This document shows, one piece after another, positions 49,301-58,570 of a stretch of DNA of 64,000 nt. Location of the stretch: NCBI RefSeq assembly GCF_000327385.1, contig NW_008708797.1:972024-1036023 (forward strand). The letters are read 5' to 3'. The position numbers and the translations under genes were made by a program. The stretch comes from Lottia gigantea (taxonomy: Eukaryota > Mollusca > Gastropoda > Lottiidae). The notes beneath the pieces were generated by a model, which saw only the letters and a program-made list of their open reading frames with translations, was not told the origin of the DNA and did no database searches. Within the stretch, counting starts at the first letter, position 1; the number at the start of each line of letters is the position of its first letter.

Positions 49301-49338
49301 CTTTATCGTTACTATTTTTAGATTGGTATAATGGTTGA
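43380..49338 (+). CDS. STX18: STX18 (syntaxin-18), ER Qa-SNARE
   Basis: A tail-anchored Qa-SNARE of the endoplasmic reticulum that works with USE1, BNIP1/SEC20 and the NRZ tether in Golgi-to-ER retrograde fusion. The ten coding exons are 43380-43532, 44587-44654, 46394-46587, 46999-47065, 47413-47549, 47756-47838, 48149-48207, 48422-48491, 48849-48929 and 49243-49338. Phases match, giving 335 residues, the human length. Features in order are [17 protein letters not shown], an N-terminal helix [33 protein letters not shown], an acidic/Ser-rich linker, SPEESQMFEEEN, the SNARE helix with [20 protein letters not shown], and a C-terminal membrane anchor [20 protein letters not shown]. The second exon is only 68 nt. 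One donor (after 47838, GTTTGT) is weak. The start has an A at -3 and follows a CpG-containing upstream region. Confidence 0.96.
43911..44259 (+). mobile_element. Complete MITE family B, TTAA-flanked
   Basis: Starts ttaaagtgatact and ends agtatcactttaa. The inverted termini continue through 'cttagaat(t/g)aacataaaa'. The internal part matches 3144-3416. It lies in the first STX18 intron. Confidence 0.7.
45737..46057 (+). mobile_element. Complete MITE family A, TTAA-flanked
   Basis: The left end 'ttaaagggccagatgcgcca' and the right end 'tgacgcatctgtccctttaa' are inverted repeats, and both outer tips are TTAA. That suggests TTAA target duplication as made by piggyBac-type transposases. It is 321 bp and non-coding. 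Related copies lie at 3424, 21154 and 59024 (inverted). It lies in the second STX18 intron. Confidence 0.75.
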
Positions 49339-50282
49339 ATTAATAGCATAGCTTTTAAATCACCTGTTACATTTAACTTTGAACTGAATACACGCTAATG
49401 TAAAAGCCGTATTGTTATGATTTAGACTTTGCGATAGTTTTATATGAAGCATCTAGACAAGACTGAGTGCCAAAGTTTCTCTATGCATTTCAATAACAAC
49501 AAGTTTTAAAGGATCTTCTATAACCTATTGTGACCTGTAGAATATTTAAAGCCCTGTGAGCAGAGAAGGTTTAAAAGGAGGTATCTCTTAACAACAGCCA
49601 TTATTGCCATTAATAATTTGATTTGTACAGGGATATTCTTCATGCTTTATTGTAAATAAACAGGAATAGTCTTTGAAATTGTTTCATTGTGAAAGTCAAA
49701 CAGTCTGGGTTGTTTTCAATCTAAGGGTTAACACCCTTTTCTAAATTTTGCTAATCTTATCATAAGGTCTTTATTGTGATATCAAATGGTGAGAAAGAAG
49801 CAGTCGAGTGAAGAAATGAAAAAAAAGCAAAATTATTTATTGAGATTCAGGATTTATTATTTCTATAAAAATAGTGGGTTTCACAACACATCTGTTAATC
49901 TTAAGGTCTTATCCTTTAACAGATGGTGTGAGATGTAAAATATTTTGTTCAACCAATGATTGAAATAAAGACGCACAATGCTGATAAAAACCTCTTGTGT
50001 CAGAATATATTGAACAGTTATGATGCAACACAAATAAAACAAAATACTACAAACACTGACATCATCTTGGACAGCAAAGGCCACAGAATGAGTGGGAATA
50101 ACATTATGAAAATATTCATGATGCATAGAAACGGAATGAAATATAATGTGAAAAATTTGAAATTTGAAAAATCCAGTGTATACCTATTTCAATATTCACT
50201 CTAATATTCTGATATTTTCTGCTTTTAATCTTGGTACAAAAAATACTACATTTGATATATATGGTTGACATCATATAACAAA
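49339..50282. other. STX18 3'UTR and intergenic DNA
   Basis: The STX18 3'UTR probably ends shortly after an AATAAA at 49655-49660. The remainder holds minus-strand AATAAA candidates (TTTATT near 49838 and 49853) that could serve the most distal zinc-finger exon ending at 50283. Nothing else is recognised. Confidence 0.5.
49655..49660 (+). terminator. STX18 poly(A) signal
   Basis: An AATAAA hexamer about 315 nt past the STX18 stop codon. Confidence 0.5.
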
Positions 50283-50585
50283 CTATGCTGTTGGTGGATT
50301 TAATCTATGAACTTCAAACAAATGCTGCTGTAATTGTTCTTGACTTGTAAATGGTTCTTCACAAATTGGACACGCCACCTCTTCCAGAGCAGATAAATCA
50401 TTGGAATGTTTTTTTAACATGTGTTTCTTCATGGACTCTTTACGAGCGAAGCTAACATAACAGATTGGACAGTTGACACGGACCTGTAAATGTTGAGATT
50501 TTATATGACGAGTTAAAGTTGGTTCACCAGCAAAATATTTCCCACAATATTTACATAAATGCTTGGGCATGATCTTCCTTGCTCC
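50283..50585 (-). CDS. Alternative terminal exon, three C2H2 fingers (gene ZF-a)
   Basis: A phase-0 acceptor (ttttttcAG before 50585) opens an exon of 100 codons plus stop. It encodes three C2H2 zinc fingers: CKYCGKYFAGEPTLTRHIKSQ-H, CPICYVSFARKESMKKHMLK-KH and CPICEEPFTSQEQLQQHLFE-VH. It lies about 2.3 kb downstream of the shared 41-nt exon (52873-52913), which ends in phase 0, so it can be spliced directly to the common N-terminal part to give about 492 residues. It is one of three such terminal exons in this gene. Predicted role: the DNA-binding end of one transcription factor isoform. The finger domain is clear; the splicing is inferred. Confidence 0.85.
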   Translation of the reverse strand, partial: GARKIMPKHLCKYCGKYFAGEPTLTRHIKSQHLQVRVNCPICYVSFARKESMKKHMLKKHSNDLSALEEVACPICEEPFTSQEQLQQHLFEVHRLNPPTA

Positions 50586-51500
50586 CTGAAAAAACATTAA
50601 AAGTTACATTATGTCTTTGAGCCATCAGATATTTAATTGAACAATTTCATTTAGTATTCTAATCTAAGTAAATACAATAATTATTTTATTTCAGGTTTAA
50701 TGCTGACTATTTCTGAACTAATTGCTGCTGAATCCAAACTCAACTTGAGGCCTCTCAGACTTAGTTATTGTCAATAATCAATAATGAATATTCATGAATT
50801 CCTCAGCTTTGAACATATAAAATTCCACTGAAAATCTTCACAATATTGATAACAATAAAATTGTTATTAAATCTCAATTGATTTAAACCCATAAAAATAA
50901 TATTGGAACAATTTATTATCTTTCAGGTACAAATTAACAATGTGACCATTCATTAGAATTAAGAAATATTAGTAAAATAAGTAACAAATAACATTAAACA
51001 GATAAATAAGACAATTTGATTCCATTATTTGTGGATAAATTGTCAACAAAATTGAAGATAATTTCCAATCAGAGTCCATATTTTCATAACTTCCTGATTC
51101 CAAGGTTTCAGATTGGAAAGAATTTATTCATAAACAAAACCATTTCGCTCATTTTCATGTACACCAGTAACATAATATTTTGTATCGAAAATCATTGACC
51201 ATACAATGTAGAAGTAGATTTGGGTTAATTTACTGGCAATATACTTGTAAATAATACATTTATTATTTGGGAAACAAGCTTTGATTTTAGATGTTTAATA
51301 ATAATGACTAATCATAAACGAGGGTGCAACATGAAATTACTTGTGAAGTCAGACCATTTAAAACAATAGCAGGCTAGATTGGCATAAACTTAATTTATCA
51401 AATTCATAACTTAATGTTTTAAACAAAAACAGTCATAAAAACCCTAAAAGCCTGAAATATAAGGTGTTTTTAATATTATCAATACCCAAGAATTTTAAAC

Positions 51501-51767
51501 TCAAATAATTGAACCACAATAACAGTGATCTGTGTAAATTTGAATTTGTTTTAATTGTCGTAATAGAAAAGATTCTGAGACTTTCTCAACATGATTTTTG
51601 ATATGAAGCTTTATTGTTTCTTTGTTCATAAATACACGTAGACAAATGTTACACTTGTAAGTTAAAAATATATGTTGTTCTTCTTCAATATCGTTTGATT
51701 TGTCTTTTCTATCACACAACTTTTGACCACAAAACAAATTAGATACCGTAGGGATCTTCTTGATTTC
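51501..51767 (-). CDS. Alternative terminal exon, one C2H2 finger (gene ZF-a)
   Basis: The acceptor caattgtttgtAG precedes 51767. The exon is phase 0, 88 codons plus stop. It contains one good finger (CNICLRVFMNKETIKLHIKN-H) after a charged lead (DRKDKSNDIEEEQ) and ends in a tail with CYC that is not a finger. Spliced to the shared exons it would give a protein of about 480 residues. The single finger makes sequence-specific DNA binding on its own less likely than for the other two exons. Confidence 0.75.
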   Translation of the reverse strand, partial: EIKKIPTVSNLFCGQKLCDRKDKSNDIEEEQHIFLTYKCNICLRVFMNKETIKLHIKNHVEKVSESFLLRQLKQIQIYTDHCYCGSII

Positions 51768-52318
51768 CTACAAACAATTGATATGTCTGATTGATATCAC
51801 ATGAACTAATTATCAAATTTTGCTTCAAGATAATTTGAATCCTTACTATATTCTTTTTAACTATCAGCATCATTTACATAGACTAAAAATTTTGGTTCTA
51901 TTCTGTTGAATTTGTTGAGACCTCTAAGCAACAATAACCTTCTGGATTTCCAAACCCATGTTAGTCCCTTTGAGCAAAACACTTTTTTGCAAACTGATAT
52001 CCCATAATGTGAAACGCTAAATGCAATAATTGGTGTGGTGCACTTGATAATCTAATGCTGTAAACCCATTTTGCTGAAAATGCACTTAAATATTTATGGA
52101 AGAGTTTGAATTGATAAAATTATAACAATCCTAATTGAATATTATTTTGAAATAAAATTATGTTTGACTGAAACAAAATCCACATCTAGTAAAGGTGTAA
52201 AACTCTTATAGAATCTAATGTCCATACATGTCACCTCAGAGAATTAGTCAAAGTGCATTCACTTGTCAATTTCCAAAATTATCAAAACTTTTCTTCACAA
52301 ACACTAAAGAATATGGTT

Positions 52319-52507
52319 TTATGTATCATGAAAACTTTTCATGTGAATTCTAAGTGAATCTTTTCTTGAAAATTTACTTTGACAAATTTCACAGTAGTAA
52401 GTCCTGTTTAAATGTCGACTATCTATATGTCTTTTCAAATGTCCTTTTTGAGTGAAAACACTACCACAAATATGACATGAGTAACCAGAGCCTTTTCTGT
52501 CGGTAAC
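52319..52507 (-). CDS. Alternative terminal exon, two C2H2 fingers (gene ZF-a)
   Basis: The exon nearest to the shared part. The acceptor (ttttgtAG before 52507) is phase 0; there are 62 codons plus stop. Two fingers are joined by an 8-residue linker: CHICGSVFTQKGHLKRHIDS-RH and CEICQSKFSRKDSLRIHMKS-FH. Joined to the shared exons it gives about 454 residues. Confidence 0.85.
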   Translation of the reverse strand, partial: VTDRKGSGYSCHICGSVFTQKGHLKRHIDSRHLNRTYYCEICQSKFSRKDSLRIHMKSFHDT

Positions 52508-52872
52508 CTACAAAACAGGAAACAGAGCTTGTTTGAAATTTTGCGTTTCCTTGAGAGATTGCATTCTTTTCAGGACACTATCAGTAGACATGGTTACATT
52601 TTCATTTCCCTAATTTTATATTTATCAACAGCAATTCTTATATATTATATGCATTAGACAGAATGAGATGAAATATAGCAAAGTCAATGAAGTAATTTAC
52701 AAGTCAGTCAAAAGGTATAATAGTTATTGTAAAAACAGTTATTTGTTTTCTATTTAAAAGTAATTTAAGAAGTCTTAGGAAAGTGATGTTTGTGTAGCAT
52801 TACAATTTATGTTGTGTATGTGATTTAAATAAGACATTTAAATACGTATTATATCAATTTAGATGTACTTAC

Positions 52873-54717
52873 AGCTATTGGAGGAATTGGAAATGGAAGG
52901 CCAGGTGCAGCACCTACAAATAAACATAACTGTCTGAACTCACACAAAGTAAATAGATTCTCTTATTAACAAATTGATGCATGGCCCACCTGCTCTATAT
53001 TCTCAATAAATTGAATAATGTTGAATTTATGTTACTAAAGTTACTTGCATTAATCATTGACAAGAGCTAATCTTAAAACATGTTTAGGAAGTAAATGTGA
53101 GCTCCACAGATAAGTGTACAGAAAACTATTTCTTAAATATTCACTTTCCTTAAAAAGCCAAAGATCGTTGAGATTTATCAACAAACTATTTCCATGATGG
53201 CATTTTGGAAGAATGCAAGTATGGATGACACCAATTTCATCTTTTATATACTTTGTATATTTTAAAAGAAAGAAAGAAAGAAAGAAAGGAACAAATATTT
53301 CATACCTTGGGAAGTTGGATTTCGAGAATTTGGTACAAATGGTTGATTACCACTGGTAACTGATGGATGATTACTAACTGGTACCTGTTCACCTTTTGGA
53401 TTAACATAACCAACAGGATACAGATCTACTGCCTGCTCCCTTAATCCTGTCAAGAATTCATAATGAGACTCATCTTCATAACCTTCTGCATACTCCTCTT
53501 CACCATATTCTTCCTCACCATAACCTTCTTCATCATAACAACCTTCTTCATCATAATCCTCTTCATATTTCTCTTCACCTGCAAAATTAATTGCTCAAGA
53601 TTTCATCTTTAAATTTTGAGTTCAGACGGTTTTAACTTCCCACCTCAATAATTGTGCAAACATGATCTCATTAGTTGCTTCTATCACAGTAACAAGATGA
53701 TTTTGACTTATGGGCAATAATACATAATCTCTTCAAGAAAGAAATATTATTTGGTATAATAAATGTCCGAGATGTAAATGATTTACTTTAGCATGCCCAT
53801 ATTCAATCAGAAAGCATGAAAACTGCAGATTTGATAAATTTAAGACTAAAACTACCTTTACTCCATGCTTCTGCTTCTGCAAAAGCTTTTTGTTCAGCAA
53901 GAGAGTATTGTTCATCTTGAGGTTCTTCTTTTACCTTAGTTAAATCAACATCAACCACTTGACTGTTGTTGCTATTACAAGGTTGACTAGAAGAGGATGT
54001 TACAATAGACTTTGGTGCTGGAGATTTATTAGATACAGGTAAAGATGGACTAGTTTTGGGGAAATTTTTCACACTTTGGCTAGGGTCAAGAGGTTCTGAC
54101 TTGATTTGCGGTTTATTTCCAACAGCTATTGGCATTCTCTTTGGAATTTCTCCTATTTGAGGTTGTACACATGTGTCTACTTTATTGGGTAACATACCCC
54201 GATTATACATTATGTGTTGTTGTTGTCGATTTAGTTGCATTTGATTCCCATGTTCACCCATTCTAGGCATTTTATTCAATGGCACAGGAGAAGCACTATC
54301 ACTAGAGCGTTTTTGAAAAGTTCGTTTCTGAATATTTGGGTGATGAATATCTTCTTTAATTGTTGGTTGTTTCTGTCTTTGATCTGAAAATCGAGCTTGT
54401 GATTCTTGTAGATTTTGCCACTGTTGTCTTTGATTTTGGTTAGCTGGTGGTATCATATTTTCATTCAATTCTGCCTTTACCAATGGCTTTTGTTGTGGAT
54501 CAGTGGCATAAAAACTTCTACTAACAAAAGTGGTAGAAGATTTATCAGTTTTAGAAACCCTTTCATTGAGAACATAATTGAATTCAGAGCAACTGTCAAC
54601 AGTCAGATATAAATGTCCCACAACTTTGATATTTTCATCAAAATCAAAATGACCATGACAAACAGCTTGTAAATGTTTCACTAATGCTGAGATAAATTCT
54701 GTTGCTTTACTTGCCAT
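52873..54717 (-). CDS. Gene ZF-a, shared 5' exons with unrecognised N-terminal domain
   Basis: Three shared coding exons: 53856-54717 (862 nt), 53306-53578 (273 nt) and 52873-52913 (41 nt), with junction phases 1, 1, 0 and 392 residues in all. Residues about 8-78 (FISALVKHLQAVCHG ... SFYATDPQQK) form a compact domain I do not recognise; it is not BTB, SCAN, KRAB or ZAD. The rest of exon 1 is Gln/Ser/Pro-rich with two sumoylation-like motifs (IKSEP and VKEEP). Exon 2 starts with a very acidic Tyr/Glu repeat (EEGYGEEEYGEEEYAEG). It then joins one of at least three zinc-finger terminal exons. An acceptor near 54748 implies a non-coding 5' exon. Its paralogue lies head-to-head at 57191. Probably a nuclear DNA-binding regulator. 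The exon model is inferred. Confidence 0.8.
53263..53287. repeat. GAAA microsatellite
   Basis: A run of about six aaag/gaaa units just beyond the donor of ZF-a exon 2. Confidence 0.8.
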
Positions 54718-57190
54718 GATGAATGGTAAGAATCCAAAAGTTGATTCTGAAATGAATAAATAATGAAAATCTTATTTATATAAAACTGTCTACAATGATA
54801 TGACCCAAATCTTTACATCAAGCTCATTAAACCTTTATAGATGGCTACAGGGCCTCCATAAATGTTAAAAATACGATCAAAATATATCATATCTTCACAA
54901 GAATGGTAATTAATTGATTTTCATATGCCAATTAGGAACTTCTTCATTCTTAATATTAGTTCTAATGTAGCTACAATGGAAAAATCAGTTTCAGTTTTTA
55001 AATCTTTGAATAATTTACATTTAAATAATTTGACTAAAAAATATTTGGATCATTGAAGAGTTCTTTTAAAATAAATATATTATAGTTTCTGGAATGGGCT
55101 GTTAATTTTATTGGGAATGTCAGGTTTTTGCCTCAATTGCATTTACAATCTGAGATTGTTCTAAACATATTTACTTATGGAGGTGTGGAAAATCCCCATA
55201 AAACAGGGCCTAGTTGTTCCTTATCCAGTCATAACCTTCACATAGCTATCTGGAGCTGGAATAGAGGCAGGTGATTCAAACTAGGGCTAGGGCCTACCCA
55301 ACCCTCAAGAAATTACATGTCTTGTCTTACTCTTGGCATGCTAAGCTCGTAATAGAATACTTGTAACTGTCTAATGAAAGTTTAAGGACTATGCATCATG
55401 AATATTGATTGAAACCATGGGATATTGTTTTGACCGTCTTTCTTCGCAGACCTAATCAAGGCTAATCATTGTACTGCATTGCAAATTCTTGACTATATCA
55501 TGAAATTATGAAAAAAAAATCAATGTTTAGTTTGAACTCAGTATATTACCAGAGTTGGCAATAATGAGCACTACAACGTTTTTAGAACGGTTGTCTCTGT
55601 AGGCCTATTCTAAGACATTGAATTGGTTAACTAGAAATACATCTTTTTTGAACATCTTTCAGAACAATGAGAATTCAGTTCTTTAAGACCGACAGCAAAA
55701 TTGATCAAATTCGGCACTATCGTTGAAAAAATAGAATACGGATCAGAAAATGATTGAGACAATTCATATGTACATCAATAAAAAATTTAGAAACACTATT
55801 AGGGATATCATATAAAATTTATCTGATTAATAATAAATGCCATGATCTACATAACAATCTGGATCGATATCCTCATTTTTTTGGATATTCTTAAATTCTT
55901 CTAGCACTCTGGATATTACCCACTGGCCGCGTTTACAATCTATTTCTAGTCCTTAAAATTATAATTTTGATAACCGGAAATGAAAAGAGTAAAGAAGAAA
56001 AGAAATTTGTGAAGTACTGTACATGCCTGCTTTTTATTGTTTGTGGCCCTGAAATTAGGCTTTAGAAAAAATAAATATTCAATAACTATCAGGTATGAAT
56101 TGAATAACAATTTATATATTGATGTATAAGAATCGCATTTAATCCCATTTCTTTGGCTCTTACTAAATATCATCAGTCAAATCGTCTACACAGTCACATG
56201 CCAACTCGTCTACAAAATTTTGTTGGAAAACCAAACTTCACACCATTCACAGTATTATGGATAGTAAAGTTATTATGCATCCATTGTTCATTTGTGGTAA
56301 AATAAAGCACCTTGAATAATGTATTGACAGTGACCGCATTAAACCTCGTTCGTTAAAAATTGAAAAAGAGAAGGCTAATGTGGCTTTTCCTCATTGCACC
56401 TTGCATGGCGTTGCCATTAGCCCACATGGTGCAAAAAATGTAGGACGTAAAACTCCATTCATTTCATTTCTATGATATATGCCATACAGTATCTATAGGC
56501 CTATTTGGTCATTTTGACTTTTTGGTACTGTTCGAAAGCTCGTAAAAGTGCAGATCTTGTGATCATCTTTTATTCCTAGCTCGATTGTAAATAACCCTAA
56601 ATCACAATTTAAATATCAACAGACAGTTTAAAACCTTTTAAAAAGATTTTATTCAAGGTCTTCTTTTTTCTGAAAAACTTTGTACACCATACAATAATGC
56701 TATTGAGTGAATAGGTCAGAATACTCAAACTATTATACAAGGTTTAAATTGTATAAGAATAAAAACCATGTTTAGCTTTAAAAAAAAAATATATAAGATT
56801 TTAATCAAATACTCATACAGTTTATTTTTTTTCATTTATTTTAAAAATTAATTTTACATCATATACTGTGATACAAGGTTTCAAGCAGTCACCCATGGTG
56901 TAAGCTTACCTCTCAACCTTGTGTGCAGTGAACTTCTAAAGTGTAAAGTAGTTTAAAGTAGGGCTATAAGCTTATCTTTCTTGCTTGGAAGATGTGAAAA
57001 ATAAACCTTGTAAACACAATATAGGCTACAGTTTTGATCCAATTTTCATCTACTTGGTATGTCCAAAAAAATCCTCACCATGCTTGAGTTACTCTGCAAT
57101 CCTTATCAGTTCAGCAACATTATTATTATTTAATTACGGTACCAAATTTTAATTTCAGTTAATGGAGTGTTAAATTTTTTCCCAGGGAAA
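54718..57190. other. Divergent intergenic region of the two zinc-finger paralogues
   Basis: About 2.5 kb between the two start codons. It must contain both promoters and the non-coding first exons implied by acceptors near 54748 (minus) and 57185 (plus). A local inverted repeat 'ttgcacc ... ggtgcaa' sits near 56394-56434. No coding sequence is recognised. Confidence 0.5.
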
Positions 57191-58570
57191 ATGAAGAGTC
57201 AATCAACATCTCAGTTTATCTCAGCTTTAGTGAAAAATCTACAAGCTGTATGTCATGGAAATGTAGATTTTGATCAAAATGTGAAAATTGTGGGTCATTT
57301 ATTCCTAACAGTTGATAGTGCAACAGAATTTAATTATATTGTGAATGAAAAAGTTTCTAAAAGTGATGAATCTTCAACGACATTTATCAGTAAAAGTTTC
57401 TATGCCACTGATCCACAACATAAATCACCTAAGAAAAATTTTGATAGACCCTTATCTCAACCTACACCTGATATACTTGGAAAAACACGAGTTGTTAGCT
57501 TAGATCCTTCTAGTGATGGACAGTTTTCTCAAAATAGATTTTCTACATCTTCAAGCTTTCATCATAGTTTCACTCAATCTCCTCATTATAGTTCACAATC
57601 CAAAAAACGTTTTTCTAATAGTAGAAACTCAAGTCCAAAAGTCCCCAAATTATCACCATGTAAGGATCCCATTGAAATTGATTTAGATTCTGACTTGTTA
57701 GTGACATTCGGTCCAGCAGAAACGGAATCTAAAACTCAATCTGTGAAAGAAAGTGACACTCGTGTACCTCCTGTTCATCATCCAGCAGATGAAACTGTTC
57801 AGAAATATGATGATTATGAGGTTTTTCACAATGTTGGATTTGATTCAGAACAACGAGTTAAAAATGATAACAATTCAAGTCCTTTAGAAACGCCTTCTAG
57901 ATCCCCATCTAACCTGCCACTATCTAGTACAGAAATTTCTGGTCATGTGGACTTGTCAAGGGTTAAAGAAGAAGCGAAAGAAAATCCAGAAGGTGATGAA
58001 GACTTACAAAATAATTCAGGTAAGGAAATAGAGTCTAATTCACACTCTTATTTTATTTTTACCTTCAGTATGTTGCTGTCATGATGTTATTTTGAATTTA
58101 ATTTTTCCTGTTGGAATTGAATTTATGTTTGCATAAAATGAAAATCTGTTTGTAATGATATGATATATTTTGACTTATGGAGCTGTGATAGAAGGATAAT
58201 TGCATTTTTTTAATTGATGATACTTTTTTCAGCGTTTTCACAAGATGAGGGTGAAGACGGTAATATCAAACAAGAACAAGATTCAGAGGAGTTTTTTAAT
58301 ACATTACGAGAACAAACAATGGGTTTAAATACTGGTACAGAATCTAATTATGATGTACCACATTTACCTGGAATGTCTGGTGCAAATTACTTATCAGGTA
58401 GGATTATTCCCATTCAGTATATTATACTCAAAGTATTGAAAGTTTATGTAAGTTTGATGAATATTTAGTATGCTTGTATATTATATATGTTATTGTCAAT
58501 CATTCATTGTATACTGATATATATTTCAGTTCCAAGCACAAGTTCAGATTATTCTAAAAATGCAGGCGTG
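57191..58570 (+). CDS. Gene ZF-b, shared 5' exons, paralogue of ZF-a
   Basis: Three shared coding exons: 57191-58019 (829 nt), 58233-58397 (165 nt) and 58530-58570 (41 nt), phases 1, 1, 0, 345 residues. The N-terminal domain (FISALVKNLQAVCHG ... SFYATDPQHK) is roughly three-quarters identical to that of ZF-a, while the following Ser/Pro-rich linker has diverged almost completely. Short conserved islands remain: HVDLSRVKEE (versus VDLTKVKEE) and TLREQTMGL (versus GLREQAVDL). ATG 57191 follows directly on an acceptor (tttttcccAG|ggaaaATG); the longer open frame starts with GTG. At least three phase-0 zinc-finger exons follow. If the 41-nt exon is not spliced, the frame continues for 34 codons to a stop at 58673. 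The exon model is inferred. Confidence 0.8.

Noticed and set aside
43380-49338. USE1 as the identity of the plus-strand SNARE gene
   Set aside because: The N-terminus [14 protein letters not shown], the SERDQID motif, the exact length of 335 and the C-terminal [12 protein letters not shown] anchor fit syntaxin-18, not USE1.
54478-54717. BTB/POZ domain at the N-terminus of the lola-like genes
   Set aside because: The gene layout suggested it, but the sequence lacks the BTB pattern (no LR..G.F.D.V...F.aHk.vLa-type motif) and the domain is too short.
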